Origin: Sepioteuthis lessoniana
Lineage: Eukaryota; Mollusca; Cephalopoda; Myopsida; Loliginidae
Direction of reading: 5' to 3'
Length of the DNA stretch: 64,000 nt
NCBI GenBank assembly: GCA_963585895.1
Contig: OY757907.1
Location: forward strand, 108,374,512-108,438,511
Part shown: piece by piece, positions 35,595 to 49,009 of the stretch
Layout of the letters: every line of letters begins with the position of its first letter
Numbering within the stretch: position 1 is the stretch's first letter
Translations under genes and position numbers: made by a program
The notes under the pieces: model-generated
Seen by the model: only the letters and a program-made list of their open reading frames with translations
Told to the model about the DNA's origin: nothing
The model's database searches: none

Positions 35595-35745
35595 CAAGGA
35601 GTCTCCCATTGTGTAATGACTAAATTGCTGGACTGCAGCCCTAAAGTAAGTGAATCCAAACTCCAGCCATGCTATTATGTTTACTTTTACAGTAATCCCT
35701 TTTGGAAATATCTTGAACCCCCTTATGCTCCCAGCTATGAAAGAA
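35595..35745 (+). mobile_element. SINE B, 3'-truncated at LINE remnant
   Basis: Head and body run to CCCAGCTATG, then sequence changes to the LINE pseudogene. The tail is missing, so a rearrangement has removed it. Confidence 0.75.
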
Positions 35746-37290
35746 ATCCTGTTAGTTGGCTCAGTCAAGTTATTTACCGGAGGCCTGAAAGAGACAAATG
35801 GAAGGACTACCTTCACTGGCAGATGCATTTCCAAGGTTTCATAAATGATCATGCCACCACATAGAACCCTCTCTTACCCACTCCCTCAGCTTTCTATACG
35901 ACATTGAATGACCATACTGTGATCCTATTAAAAATTTACCAAAGCGCTGCACCAAAAAAAAGAAAATTTCAAGAGCTCTTGGACCTCACAATATTCTACT
36001 TGAGTTCTTTTTTCATCATAGTCATGATTTCAAGAATTACCTAAGTCACTGGATTCTTCAGATCTGGGAAACCAAAGCCATTCAACAAGATTTTTTAAGA
36101 AAGAGAACCAGTCTCTGTGAAAATTCTTGTGGCATATTCCTCTTGAAGATAACCAACAAGATCTTTGTCTGTATTGTCCTGGACAGGCTTTTGATAGAAG
36201 AAATACTTCCAAGATACCGCTGCTGATTTTGGTCTGTCTGAGGCAATGCAGGAATGGATTTCTATATAAGACAATTTCAGGAGAAAACCCATGAGCTGTA
36301 TAAACTGCTCCTATTTCTTTTTTGAAAGTGATTGACAAAGTCCCACGGTCCACAATATGGGCTACACTTGCCGATTTTGGTTGCTTAAAGTATTTTTGTC
36401 TTTTATCCTCATCCTTCGTAATAACATAGAGATAAAAGTCTATCATCAAGATCCTCTTGTAAACCGTTTCTCTATGATTGATAACCTCCAAAAGGTTTGT
36501 GTTCTAGCCTTGACATTGTTTTTTTTTTTATTTTGCTGCTTTGATTAACAAGATTCTTTTGGAAACCCTTGGCATAGACATCTGGTACAGATTGGACTTT
36601 TTAATCTTGCTTGATTCTGTATCTCTATGAGGACCCCCATTATCCAAGTGTGAAAACTGCAACATGCTGAGAACAATACTGCTCCAACGCAATCTGTGAA
36701 TGATCTATGGATATGGACAAACCCTTACAATACATTCTACTAGCATTTCAGAATGCAAGTCAGCATAAACAAAACAAAGATCTTGATCTAGTCAGTTCCA
36801 AGATAAACAATGTTTGATACCAATATTTTTATTGAAGATAGACCTATCGCTTCTTCCTTATAATGTGCCAAAGACCACAATGTGTTTGGGCCCCATCCAT
36901 GCTGTATGTAGTAGATTTGTGCATTGGGCTTTCAACAACTTCAGTCTCCTCATTCATATTATGAACACTGTGTTCTGGGCTATAATTCTTTCTACCCTGT
37001 TTTACACTGCTGAGATGTGGGCTCTCGACAAATGAAATATGAATGATCACCTCAAAAATAATGAAACCCTTTCCTAAGTATTGCACCAAGTATTGTATCT
37101 ATCATTTGGCCTCTGCTGGTGAGGAGGTTACATACTGCCAAAATAGAAATCATTTAATTACCCTGAATCATTCTCTCTCCAGAACTTTTTGTGACAAGAG
37201 GTCTCCAAGAGTGCCTAAATATCACTTGAAGCATCAACTCAAGAACTCCTTCATTCCTACTTTTCAGTAACCCAGTAACATGGGAAGCTA
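35745..37290 (+). pseudogene. Dead LINE reverse transcriptase
   Basis: Fragments of a non-LTR reverse transcriptase appear in changing plus-strand frames. In order they are a RALGPHNILLEF-like start of the RT domain (~35970), LQIWETKAIQQDF (~36055), KITNKIFVCIVLDRLLIEEI (~36145), FQEKTHELY (~36280), IWATLADFGC (~36355), LRNNIEIKVYHQDPLVNRFS (~36410), a VCVLA piece (~36497), and later YTAEMWAL (~37000) with a basic C-terminal part (~37200). Conserved aspartates in catalytic blocks are gone, and many stops and shifts break it. It resembles invertebrate LINE families with an FDTVNR-type RT domain, but assignment to a clade is inference. The 153-codon minus frame at 36030-36491 is its antisense shadow. 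Confidence 0.75.
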
Positions 37291-37294
37291 CCCC

Positions 37295-38075
37295 TGTGGA
37301 TGAAAAAAAAAGTTAAAGAGAATGTTTGAATCAGTTGTATAATTTCCATATTAAGCAAGATAATAACATTTTATTTTTATTTCATGATTTTGATTGTTCA
37401 AAAAATATGTTGCTCATTTGAAAATAAATGGGTACCTAACTTCCTTGTCAGGAAGTGATAATATCCTCCTGTAATCCAGCTACTTGGAGGCTTATTCTTG
37501 TGGCTGATTTGAGTTTGGGGGTTCTATTGTGCATCATTCTATGGAGATCAGGGGTCTGCATTAAGCCTAGCATCAAAATAGCTGATTGGAGGGAGCTTCA
37601 GCTGACCAGGTTGACTAACAAGGGCTGGTTCAATTGAGGGTGGAAACGCAGCAGACAAAAGTCTCTGTGTCTGGCAGTTGTTGGATCATGCCCATGAATA
37701 GTGCATATGTTGCAGCCTGTTGAATATAATCGAACTTGGATTTTTTTTTATATGTTGACTTATATCAGTTTTTTATTTTCATTTGAAGAATGTTTTTTTC
37801 ATTTCTAACAAATTTGATTTTTACCTTTTAATTAAAGAAAAATAACAATGAAAATTCTGCAATATATGGGTAAACTATCAAATTTTCAATATATTGAGAA
37901 AATATTTTTGTGGGGCTTTAGTGGGAAATTTCAAACAGAATGTTCCACAAAAACAGGGAGATTAGTTTAACCATGCTTTATTCAACACATTTTTTGTCAG
38001 TGTTTGTTCAAGACCAGACTAGGCTTTCTGAACCATTCAAGATATTGTCATCACTGAAGGAAAGGAGCATCAAGG
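37295..38075. other. No gene seen; AT-rich
   Basis: The frame at 37455-37637 has no recognisable similarity. It could be more LINE debris. Confidence 0.4.

Positions 38076-38078
<3 letters not shown>

Positions 38079-38135
<57 letters not shown>
38079..38135. repeat. (GA)n microsatellite
   Basis: About 57 bases of pure GA. Frames at 37940-38140 and 38008-38268 run through it. Confidence 0.95.
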
Positions 38136-38137
<2 letters not shown>

Positions 38138-38139
38138 TG

Positions 38140-39480
38140 ATTCAGTGATTCAAATGAACCAATGCAGAAACCCAAGCTGGTGCTGACAATAACATACACA
38201 CACTCGGGACACTCAGGAAGTAAACCTTTTTTTATTTTCATGTAATCTATTGCAGATGGACAGGACAATAATATTTCAGGTACAAAAGCTCCATATTTTC
38301 CCCCCCCGTATTGTCACCACTACTGATATATACATTTTCACTCATGAGGGATAGAAGTTTCCTTGAAAATACAAAGGGAGCACTAATTTTTGAATATCTA
38401 ACATTTCTAATCTATTTTTTAAGGAAATCATTCATTGTAAATCAGGAAAACTGCTTGAAGTTATCCACATTCTTGAAAATCACATGAACAAATAGGAAAC
38501 ATTTTAGCATGAGATAATGATGGCAGCAGTCATTTTTTGATATGCTTCAGCTAATGATAAAGAATAAGATTTTACCCTTTTTTCTTTCTTTTGGCCTTGT
38601 ACTTAAGAAATAATGATTATATAGATTGAAGATGAGATATGTGCAGAGAAATTTAGATTCATGCCTTTGTCGTAAACATAATACCAAAAGGATCAGTGTT
38701 CACAGCCATGATTTGAGCTTTGGTTGCAAATTTTGTTTTTTATTTAATTACTTACAATGTTATCTCTCATCAAAAATTTGCACAAAAAATTGAATGTGTT
38801 GAAATTTGTATTCTCTGCATAAAAATTCTTGGTAATGGTTGATTTTTTATTGCTAACTCAGAAGATATCCAAATGAAAAAAAACAGGAAGACTTTAGATA
38901 AAAGTATTCTAGTAGTTATACATGTGAAATGGTTTGAAAAATAATATGGTTTTTATATCTTCAAGTAGGGGAAAACACAAGCAGAAACAAATTTAATTTA
39001 TTTGAAAGCTCTAACCGGATTAGCAAAGTAAATATGATGTTCCAGTAACCTGCAGGAGTAAGGTTCCAGACTCAATCTCAAAACAGAACCTATATAAATC
39101 TGTCTGTCTCTCTCTTTCTCTATCTTATATATGCCTTCTCCTTGGGTCTTTTCAATTCTTCGGCAAACCAGTTACATCTTTATATTTATAGATATAAATT
39201 ATCTGAAAGTTTCAGATATATCTCTAGGGCATTTTCATTATTTTCTTGTAGAGGATTGACTGACTGGCTGATTAAAAATAACATCTCTCTCTCTCTTATT
39301 CTATTGTGAATAAGTAGTCCAAATTGGTACTAGTACTAGATTTGGTCAAGAAATAAATTGCTTTTTACCATTCTTTTCCAAAATTAGTCTACAAAAATAT
39401 TAACCTCTTGATGACCTCAAGTGATTCTGCCAGACATGGTTCTGAATAAATATATAGATAAAATATCTAACAGAATGGAA
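38140..39480. other. No gene seen; AT-rich
   Basis: Nothing supportable beyond short TC runs (39105-39125, 39283-39297). Confidence 0.5.
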
Positions 39481-39485
39481 GAGAA

Positions 39486-39600
39486 ATAAGACATGAAAAC
39501 CAATTTAGTGTGGTGTTAATGTATTTATTATGACGTTTCTCTCTATATGAGCTTCATCAGAATTTACTGAAATCTTCTTGTGTTAAACAAACATCAACCC
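39486..39600 (-). mobile_element. CTGATGAAG-family repeat, minus copy
   Basis: The minus strand has CTGATGAAG, then GAGAGAAACGTC, AATAAATAC and GGTTTTCATG. It aligns with the plus-strand copy at 40688-40795. It contains CUGAUGA and GAAAC in hammerhead order, but stem I cannot be formed. Confidence 0.5.
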
Positions 39601-39784
39601 AGATTTTATCATGTATCACCTTTTCTGGCAAGATTAACATTAAAACAAAACAATATTCTCTATAATTTGATATTGATTTAAATGGTTAGTATTAAAAGAA
39701 AACAACAAAAACTTATCTCAAACAGAATTTTAATGTACAACCTAATTATAATTTATTACTGACACTGTTTCACTTCATACATAA

Positions 39785-40072
39785 CTGTATTTACCACTCC
39801 TCACTACATGCACAATCTGACACAAAATCAATTCTGAAGAGGTGTAAAGGTGGCTTAAATGCAGAGTTTTCCTTCTCCTAGATTGGTTGCCTAAGACTAA
39901 AGAACCCAGTTTGTCCCACTATTCACCTATAGCATGGTGGGTGAAGGCAGATGGATTCATGCTTTTCTTAAGAGCATTAGCATGAGATGGAATGCAAATA
40001 GCCATGTCCAGGGTTTGAACTCTAGTTTATGTTTCCATTCCTATAAAGATAACTGTTATGCTAACCTCACCT
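39785..40072 (-). mobile_element. SINE D copy
   Basis: Body with CAGAGTTTTCCTTCTCCTAG, TGTCCCACTATTCACC and, at the head end, a B-box CAGGGTTTGAACTC on the opposite strand. Confidence 0.8.
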
Positions 40073-40221
40073 TCATACATATTTTCAAATCCTTTACTTC
40101 ATAGCTTAATTAACGATCATAAGCAGCTGCATTTCAAAGTGTTTTTTTTAATACCCACTTTTTAAAGTTATTAAGTTTTTGCTATGACTCTCTTCCCTAA
40201 TTACATTGCTATGACAACCTC

Positions 40222-40640
40222 AATGACTTGCCCAGTTGGCTAGGGCTGTAGAATACACCAACTGCTTCTTTGCAGAAGAGTAAGACTCTCCCCAACGAGT
40301 GTACTGTTTATGACACTAAACAATCTGATGGTAAGGTTCAAGTAATGCTGGAGTTTTGGGAAATATAGAGTACCCCTTCATTGCTATTGCTCCCTGGTCC
40401 ACTAGGGCCCAGAGTGGTAGAACCTGATAGGGTCCTATCTATGGGTCAAATAGAACTTAACTGTGTACTTTTACTAAACTGAATTGCTTGAAATGGGACA
40501 TTTTTTACTTTGAAACTTAGTACTTATGCTAAACTGAATTGTTTGAACAAGAATTGTTTATATATATAGGAAAATGGATTTTGCATTAATAACTTACAAT
40601 GATTGATGTGCCTTAAAACCAAACCAAACCAAACCAAAAA
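40222..40640 (+). mobile_element. SINE C copy
   Basis: Head CCCAGTTGGCTAGGGCTG, body, two subrepeats and a (CCAAA)n tail. Confidence 0.85.
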
Positions 40641-40687
40641 CCTCAAAGACAGTTGTAATATTCTCTAATATATTTTATGAATTCAAA

Positions 40688-40795
40688 TTTTTCCAAATCC
40701 TTGTCTGATGAAGACTATGAGAAAAAATGTGATAATAAATACTTAAATACTCCAGCAAACTGGTTTTTGCTTCATATTTCTTTTTCAGACATCAT
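40688..40795 (+). mobile_element. CTGATGAAG-family repeat, plus copy
   Basis: TGTCTGATGAAGACTATGAG, AATAAATACTTAA and CTGGTTTTTGCTTCATATTTC match the minus-strand copy at 39.5 kb. Confidence 0.5.
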
Positions 40796-40892
40796 TCTAC
40801 ATAATTGGGATCAATCATCAGCATCATCATGAAATTCCATGACTCTTTTTCACCATCCATCCCTATCATCCATTGCTCTTGATATGTCTTTT

Positions 40893-41120
40893 GGAGGTGG
40901 GGTGTCTTCGTAGTGTAATGGTTAAAGCACTGGACTGTGGAATCATAGTAGGCGAGTTCAAACTCCAGTCATGCTATTATGTTCACTTTTGGACAAATAC
41001 CCTTGGGAAAGGTATCCTCCCAGCTATGGGTTAAATAGTACCACTACTGTTCTTCTAGAAGGATGGATTTGGCATTGAATAACCTACAAAGGTTGATATG
41101 CCATTAAAACAAAGAAAGCA
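40893..41120 (+). mobile_element. SINE B copy
   Basis: Head GGGGTGTCTTCGTAGTGTAA, B-box GAGTTCAAACTCCAG, body with a small deletion, intact tail and an AAACAAAG end. Confidence 0.88.
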
Positions 41121-41323
41121 TACTGACATGTCTTCTTGATTGCATCCAGTGTATGAAGAGAGCTAATGTATTTAACTCTTTGCTTGTTGGACAACAGCAC
41201 TTGACAAGGGCCAAAGAAGGATTTACCTAAAATAATCTAACACCAAGTATACAAAGATGTTCAGTTGTTTCTTCTAAAAATGAAAATTAGAAATATTAAT
41301 CTGCTCTTAATAGTCAAGGATCT

Positions 41324-41570
41324 TTGGCCAAATGAATTGAGTTTTCACCAAGACTAGGGTTCAATCCTAGGTTGAGTCATACCAAAGACTCAAAAAATGG
41401 TTCTTGATGCCGCCTTGCTCAACACTCAGTATTATAAGATACAGATCAAGGTTAAAGTGGAGCAATCCATGGAATAGAGTAGCACCTTCCCCTACACCTT
41501 GGTGTAGTAGCTATTGAAAAGGGAGCCTTTGGGTCACCCTCGACTAAAATCACCAACTTTACTTACTTAT
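41324..41570 (+). mobile_element. SINE A copy
   Basis: Decayed A-box region, B-box GGTTCAATCCTAGG, complete body and an ACTTACTTAT tail. Confidence 0.85.
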
Positions 41571-41574
41571 ATCT

Positions 41575-44500
41575 TCGACCATTGTTATTTGCATTAGAAA
41601 TTAGAAGAATCCTGTTTAGAAGAAATTATGGGAAAATCTAATGCAAGTAGATAACTTGGCTCTCTATCTGAGGAATTGGTGAAGAAAATCTCAGCTACTT
41701 TTTTTTTTTTGTAAAGTCATATTTTTAGTTATGTCAAGGCTCTTAAAGATAAGTCCCTTAAAGTTAGATTTCTAAGGAGATTTAGGGTTTCTGGCAAATA
41801 AGTTAACCATAAAACTCATAGTATTCATTTTTTGCTTTGATTTTAACTAATATCTTCAACCATTGTTATTTACATATGAAATTAGGTAACTGTGGAAGTA
41901 GCGATACAAAATGGAAGCTGAGATTACAGAGCATACTGACCAAAAAAGATTTAAAAAATGAAATATCTAAAGTTACTGTTATTTTTTTTGACGTTAACAC
42001 ATTTCAACTGATTTATTCTTCAATTTTTGACTGGTGTATTAACTCAGAGTAGACTTTAATGAATTGCTTAAGCCTGCTGAAACTTATGAAAAACCATTGA
42101 AGACCAAATTGACTTGGTAAAGGATTCCATGGATTTGACCATCATGGCCCCTCACTCCACTGCTTGTTTATTCTATAAAAATAAAAGGAAAACCGTCCCC
42201 TAGGGCCGATAACCCATCATGTCTAGTCCCTAGAAACATGAGCCATAACTCATCTCATTCAGTATCTAACAAAGACGAACATAATTTTTTTTTTGTTTCC
42301 TTTTTTTTTCAAAACATCATGCTTACGACATGAAGAATACAAAGAGGTTCATTTGTCTAAACAATTTCTGGTATTCTCAAGTCTCTTTTCAAAATGAGAC
42401 CACAAAATTAGAAATATTCATGAGCTCTATATAAATTAATGACTTTTAAGACACTAAATCATAATTGTTGAAGAAGAATATTCTCTTGATTATACAGACT
42501 AATAGAAACAGATATTATTCTCAATATATATCAATATATTTATAAGCATTAAAAGAGAGAATATTTAATATATTTATGCAATCTTTGAAGAATTATATAT
42601 ATTTATAATAAGATATGCTTAGTGTTTGAACTTCTTTTCTTATCCATAAAACATTTCTCAGGCCACTTCGAAATAATGAACATTAATTTGTAATGATCAT
42701 CTATAAGTTCGCTTTAATCATTTCTGATTATAAGGATATTTTTGTTATGAGTGCTTCCTATTTGTAACTTTTTGCCAAGTTCAGCTTAGTAAATACTCAG
42801 AATAGTATTTCTGATTATCTCCCACTAGTCTAGTTGATCATTGTTTGACACAAGGCCAGAAGTGTCAAGTATCCTGTGAAACACACCATGTTTTTGCTTG
42901 CCTTGCTTACAAACCATTACATCACATAGGACACCCAGGACAATTACTTGTCTTGGCACAAATATGGAACATGTTGCCTTAGTAAGACTATTTTTACTAT
43001 CATGATTCAACAAGTATATATTATACATAATAAAAAGCATTTATTATTAGAATGAACTTTTATAAATTTTGACTTAGTTTTAAAAAAACCCACCTTGTGC
43101 TCAATACCACTTGACAGATCAGGATAGAACCTAAAATATACAAGTTTACTTATTCCTCTTTGACTGACTTATTACTGCCATTTTCATGCAGTCTTTTAAA
43201 GGAAGTAAGAAAAAAATGAGCTGTTCTCATTTGAACATTATGATTTTTTTTTTTCTTATTCCTTCAAAAAGGTTGCGGCCAAAGAGGGATTAATGAATCA
43301 TATGTGTATGTGTGGCGAGGGAGAGTAAAAAAAAAAATGTGTATTTTTTTTTCATTAATACAAGAAAATTTATTAGATTTTAAAAGCGTGGAGCTTAAAC
43401 ATTTAGTATGTGCACTTAAACCAAAGAAATATGGGTGATTTTCTCTTGTTGATATCAAGAGATAAAAGGATGCTTAATTTTATTTTTCTTTATTTTTAAA
43501 ATAATAAAAGACTGATTCACATTTCTTGATTTTTTTTTTTTTTTTTTTTTTTTCCAAATCTCATTGAAAGTCAATTATATCTGTTTATACTCAAACTTTT
43601 TTCTGAGTAGCATTCACAAAGCATAAAATTGTTAAATATACATTTCAGCCTGGTCTATGAGTTTACTATTGGTTATTTATTGAAACAAATTTCTATACAG
43701 ATTAATGTCTGGCTTATGAGAGAAATTGGACAGTAGAGTATGTTAAAGTTGGCATTCCATTGTGGAAAAAGGATTAGGAATTGAGATTCAGACAGAGGAA
43801 AACAAGATACATGCATTACATAGAGAGGAGAAAACTTTATTAAAAGCTTATGAGATAGAAAAGGGTAAACTAAGGGGAGATAATTATAGGAGTTATCAGA
43901 CTTGTATGCTACTCTTTTTAACTGAGTAGAGGAGGAAAAAGAAAGCTATTAGTAAAGCAAGGACTTTTTAAAAAGATATCTTCAGGAAGTATTTTATTTA
44001 GAATATGGGTTTATATTACTGCTGCAACAACTGTAATTGGTGAAAAAAAAAGAATCTAAGAAACCTGCTGAAATTTACACGTGTCAGATTTCATTTGTGT
44101 TGAAATGTAGAGCTTGGTAGCTATGAATCAGCACTCAGTTGCGTAACCAGTTGAGGTAGGAGTTGAAGTGAGATGCAGAACTGAAGAAAGAGAGATTTTA
44201 TGGTCATTGTGATGTTCCATTACGCACATGTGGTTAAGTCCATTCTCGGGACAGTGATTGGTTGCTGGCGCAGGAATGGCTGTATTTGTATGTATGTATG
44301 TATATATAGATATATATATACAGGCTTGTTTCAGTTATGTCATGGGATCTGTATTGAGTTAAAGCCCGTTTTATTTTTGTTTGCCGCTGAGTTAGTAAGT
44401 GTTGTTATTATTGTTCTTTATTCTGCATGTTAGAGCAGTGACTTCTACTTAACCATTACTGTATATAGTTGTGTATCAAGCGACTTTCTGATAGTTAAAT

Positions 44501-45371
44501 TTTACTCAAATATTAGAGAGTCACATCATATTCAAGATTCAAACTAGGTCTATCCTTGACCAATTATTTATTCCATTTATATTTGGCGTATGGTGCTGAT
44601 CTCTTAAAATTAGGCTAAAATTTAGGTCTTTGAAAATTGCATATATATGGTATTTTAACTAAGGATTTGAAAGCTTTTAGAAAACTTTCCCTTTATTCAT
44701 TATTTCTATAATAGATTGGGAATAAGAAAAATAAATTAACTGAAACAGCAGAGAAAATTATCTTCTGAATGAGATTTTATACCTTTGCAACGGGATGTAT
44801 TCTACAAAAAAAGTTATGATAAAAAACCTGTACAACAAATATTTATTCATGACATTTAAGTAAATGAAAATTTTAGAAAATTGATGTACATTCTTATTAT
44901 CCAAAATAAGCATTATAATTAGGAATGAGTAGATGAACAAAAGAAGAAAAACCTACCTTTCTCTTAGGGCAATTTTCTTTATTCACAAAAGCTCTATATA
45001 AAAAAAAAAATATATATATATATAATGAAATTTTGAAAACTTCATTCTTCCGTTCAATATTGACTTTCTTTCAAAATATACACATTCTCTACTTAAAATG
45101 CTCTAAGTCAATTTTTAAATAACTCATAATTGGATGTCTTTTTAATATCTATTTTAAGATATTTCATTTTTACTTTTTATATTGTGGTCCAAGTTAAAAA
45201 TATGATAAGGGTAACCTGAAGACAGACTTTTCGACCTTATTTTTGTCAAGTAGGTATCATTGGGGAAAGTTTTGATAAATGGGCTTCAGCCTGACCCATT
45301 TACCAAAACTTTTCTCATTCCCCAATTATACCTGCTCCAGAAAGACAGCTTATTTGATTTTTGGGAATTCT

Positions 45372-45403
<32 letters not shown>

Positions 45404-46280
45404 TTTAGGTATTTACAATTGTAATAAAAATACTTATTCTTTTTTGTAAACTAATATTTGCTAATATTTTTAACAGTTTTTATGTTTTTGAAATATTTGT
45501 TAGATATATCATGGTTGTTAAAGTTTTGGGAGTTAAGCTTGACAGAGATTTTGAAAAATGTAATTCTTTCTTGTAAAGTAGCTATTATAAGGGATGTTTA
45601 GTAAAGTAATCGGCCCGATCAAGAAGAGAATAATCGAGGGTCATGAAACATGTTATAGACAAGCGTATGGTTGCAAGAGACAACTTATAAGATGATTGTA
45701 TTTAATTTTGTTTATTTTAAATAAACAAAGTTAGTTGATTTAGAAAAGATACATGCTTTCTTCTTTCCCCTGATAGAGGTCAGGAGGTGAATGAAGGTAA
45801 GTCTGTTCATGGCCCGCTGACTTCATTGTGTGTGGCGTGGTGATGTGGTGTTGGTTGGTAGACAGTCAGTGGTCTTTGATCTTGTCCAAAATGTGATGCA
45901 TAAAAATTCTTTCTGAGACCAGTCCTGTTGTCAACTGCTTTATGTGACTTTTTGTTGACTGTTTTATAGCCATGTTCAGGATCAAAATCAGCTCCAAAAT
46001 ACTTTTTGGAGAAAGTTTATGATTGGCTGAAAAAAGACTTTTTTTAATTGTCTGTTAATTTAGTTTTTCAACTGAAAGCTGTGTGTAGCCAACATGCACT
46101 GAGACATGTTTTATTCATTGTGTTGGGAGCTACTGTAAAGTCAACATCCGGTTGATGTTAGCTTCCTTCAACCAAATATATCTTTGTTAGATTCTCTTCC
46201 CAATTCTTTTAATTTGTTTTGCTGATGAGTGGATGTATTGAGTGAGTGAATTTGTGAATCAGGAGAAATTTTGATTGGTT
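41575..46280. other. No gene recognised; AT-rich
   Basis: Several short open frames (41837-42052, 42825-43040 minus, 43264-43458 minus, 44200-44433, 44758-44940 minus) lack any recognisable domain or splice context. It also holds T-runs at 43530-43554 and 45371-45402, short TA runs (44302-44322, 45009-45024) and the small foldback at 45252-45333. Confidence 0.45.
45252..45333. repeat. Small foldback palindrome
   Basis: AGGTAT...ATTGGGGA...AGTTTTG...AAATGGG on the left is mirrored on the right with a 4-bp insertion and a few changes. The loop is GCTTCAGCCTGA-like. Confidence 0.8.
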
Positions 46281-46284
46281 TGGT

Positions 46285-46515
46285 TTCTTTGTTTTACTGG
46301 CATATCAACCTTTGTAGGTTATTTAATGCCTAAGCTATTCTCCTAGAAGAACAGTAGTTGTACTATTTAACCCATAGCTTGGAGGATAAGGGGGTTCTTA
46401 CCTTTCCCAAGGATATTTGCCCGAAAGTGAACGTAATAGCGGGACTGGAGTACAAACTCACTACGATTCCGCAATCCATCGCTTTAACCATTACACCACA
46501 AGAATACCCCCAGAG
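46285..46515 (-). mobile_element. SINE B copy
   Basis: Minus strand: tail (GGCATATCAACCTTTGTAGG read on plus), body and head (CATTACACCACAAGAATACCC on plus). The frame at 46363-46557 is a read-through. Confidence 0.88.
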
Positions 46516-46794
46516 ATTTTGATTCCTGTTGTATAACACATATAAGCTATCATACATGCTGATCCCACTGTTTAGTGTACTTAGTGAATCATTTCTCAGT
46601 TTTGTCTAACTCCCTACCCATTGAAAAAGGAAAAAGAATGTGTTCAAATTTAAAGGGAAAAAAATTCTTATTTTTGTTGTTGTTGGTTTGAGAATGTTTG
46701 AGTATTCTTTTTTACAATATACTTACCAAGATTTAAACAAATTATTGATAATCTGATTTATTCTCTCTTTTTTTTTTTTTTTTTTTGACTTCAG

Positions 46795-47325
46795 GTATTG
46801 TACATGCAAAGGTAATAGTTATTATCAAAAGAAATAGACTCAATGATCTGAGTTCAAATTCTGGATGTGATTGTTTTTTTTATTTATTTTGAGATAATGC
46901 CCTCCAGAAATCCATGAATTCATCACTACTCTCCCCAACTCTGGGTAAATAGTGAGGCAGACTGGGCTCTTTAGCTTTGGTTTTGTGGAAGAATTTAACA
47001 GAAAAGAGAAGACAGCTTACCCAGTATAATGAAGCAAGTATGCAGAATGAATGGTTCATCCAAGAGAGAAAACATGGCTGCCCTAACACCTCAATTTAAT
47101 GATACATGGTCTTGAGTGATGAGAATTTGCAGAAGTGGTTTATGCAATCTTTTTTCAAAGCAAGTTTAAAAAATGTCATTCACAAGAGGAGGGAGATTCT
47201 CTGACAATGTTGCTTTTCTTAGTAATTACTGAAATCAATTTCCCCCCAGTTTTAGCACAGGTATGGCATCCATTCTAGAAGAAGGGAAACCCTGAATTCA
47301 AACCAACATTTCACCACTTAAAAAT
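46795..47325 (+). mobile_element. SINE D copy with internal insertion
   Basis: B-box GAGTTCAAATTCTGG (46850) and TGGGTAAATAGTGAGGCAG body are followed by ~250 bp of unmatched sequence before the end block AGAAGGGAAACCCTGAATTC at 47280. The insertion is not recognised. Confidence 0.6.
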
Positions 47326-47344
47326 GTACCTTGTATTGCATCCT

Positions 47345-49005
47345 GTCTATAGTTGAGTGTTTAGGTAACATTACTTACATATCTGTTTAAAAAAATAAAC
47401 ATGTTACTCTTTACATCTTTGTGTGTTTCTTAATTGTGTGAGTTGATCACTGGCCTTGTAAAATTGAGAGCTTTTTTTTTATTCTTGCTATATGAAGAGT
47501 ACTGAACTAAATTTCTAAAAATATTAATAGTTAAAATTGCAGACGTTTTTTTTTCTATTATTGTAATTTATACTTATTGAAAATTAAGATGAAAATAAGT
47601 GCATTCATATTTCCTTTGAAGGAAAGATAGTTTAAGATTCTACTGTCTGATTTATTTATATAAGACACTTAATTTTTTATTATCTCATTTAAAATTAGTA
47701 CTTTATACAATATATTTTTAGAAATGCATTTAAATTACTTGGTACTTGAATTAGACTTTTTTTTTTCATAGTTCAATTTTTTAAACTTTGCATTTTTCAA
47801 GTTTAAAATCTTAGATTTTTAGAATGAATATTTATTTATTGAAATGTAATCTTATTCTTTAATTTTCTAACATTTTTTTTTTATCTGGGGAAAAATTTTT
47901 TTTTCAATGGAAATTTACTTGAAAACTTTAAAAGAATTTTTGTGCATTTATTTTGATTAAATGTATTTTTATTATTGTTGTTTTATACTGAAAATGTTTG
48001 AGAAAAAATTAAAATCATTTTAATTTCTCTCTATTTTATATATTTGGATACCATTTTTATGATGAGTAACTTATCCTCTCATTGATAAATGGGCTTTACA
48101 GGAATATAATCAGGAAATGCCAAAATCCCATCTTTGGTTGGAAGAAGCCATTTATTTTATCAACGTTATATACTGAACTGCATTTTCCCTTTCAACTTTT
48201 TAAAACGCTGATAGTTCATGAATAATGTTAGATAAGTAACAATGCACAATAGGGAAGGGAAATCATTTAACTTTTTAAATGGTAGAATTATAAAAAAAAA
48301 ATACTTATGTAAATTTTGTCATTGATTAAAAAAATGATTTGAGAATTCAATACAAATATACCCTGCTAATAATACTGGATCTATTTTACTGTTTTCAGAA
48401 CCTCTGGGTTTCTATTTTATTTCAGCTTATTGCCTGCAACATGTATTTATTTATGAATGACAGGATCTGAAATTTGAAGAAAAAATAAAGAAGGAAAGAT
48501 ATAAAAGCTCAAGAGTAAAAAGATAGAAACAAAAAAAAAGGGAAGACGGGACTAAAATGAAAGAAATAATAGAAAATAGTAAATATGAGAAAAAGTTGAA
48601 TGAAATATTTTGAGAAAGAAGGATAAAGTTGGAAGAGGATGAGCATGATTTATTTTGGTACATTGGACAAAAGATATGTTTAGCTCTTACTTTATTTATT
48701 TGATAAATCAAAAATGGTACAGATATATATGAAAGTATGAATTTGAATTTTATCTTCAAAGTTTTAAAATTATCTAAAGTTTAATAATGTTATGTAATAC
48801 TTGTATGACTGAGAAACAGCTGATTCACACAAGAACTTGCCCTAAAGTGTGCAAATAGAGATTTACCTTTTTAAGGCCTGTCCATGTGTAGATAAACCCA
48901 ATATCTAACTACCCAAATCACTAAATCCAATCTATCTAATTCATTGATGGATATTTATCATATGCATCAAGCATTATATAGAGAAATTATTGATCAAAAT
49001 TCAGA
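47345..49005. other. No gene seen; AT-rich
   Basis: The frame at 48451-48759 (minus, 102 codons) is a run of F, S, I and L from T-rich DNA and is not supported as a gene. Confidence 0.5.
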
Positions 49006-49009
49006 AAAT

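Noticed and set aside
36030-36491. 153-codon minus-strand frame
   Set aside because: It is antisense to the LINE reverse transcriptase remnant, whose plus-strand fragments are recognisable.
48451-48759. 102-codon minus-strand frame rich in F/S/I/L
   Set aside because: Composition follows T-rich DNA; no signal peptide plus mature domain pattern and no homologue recognised.
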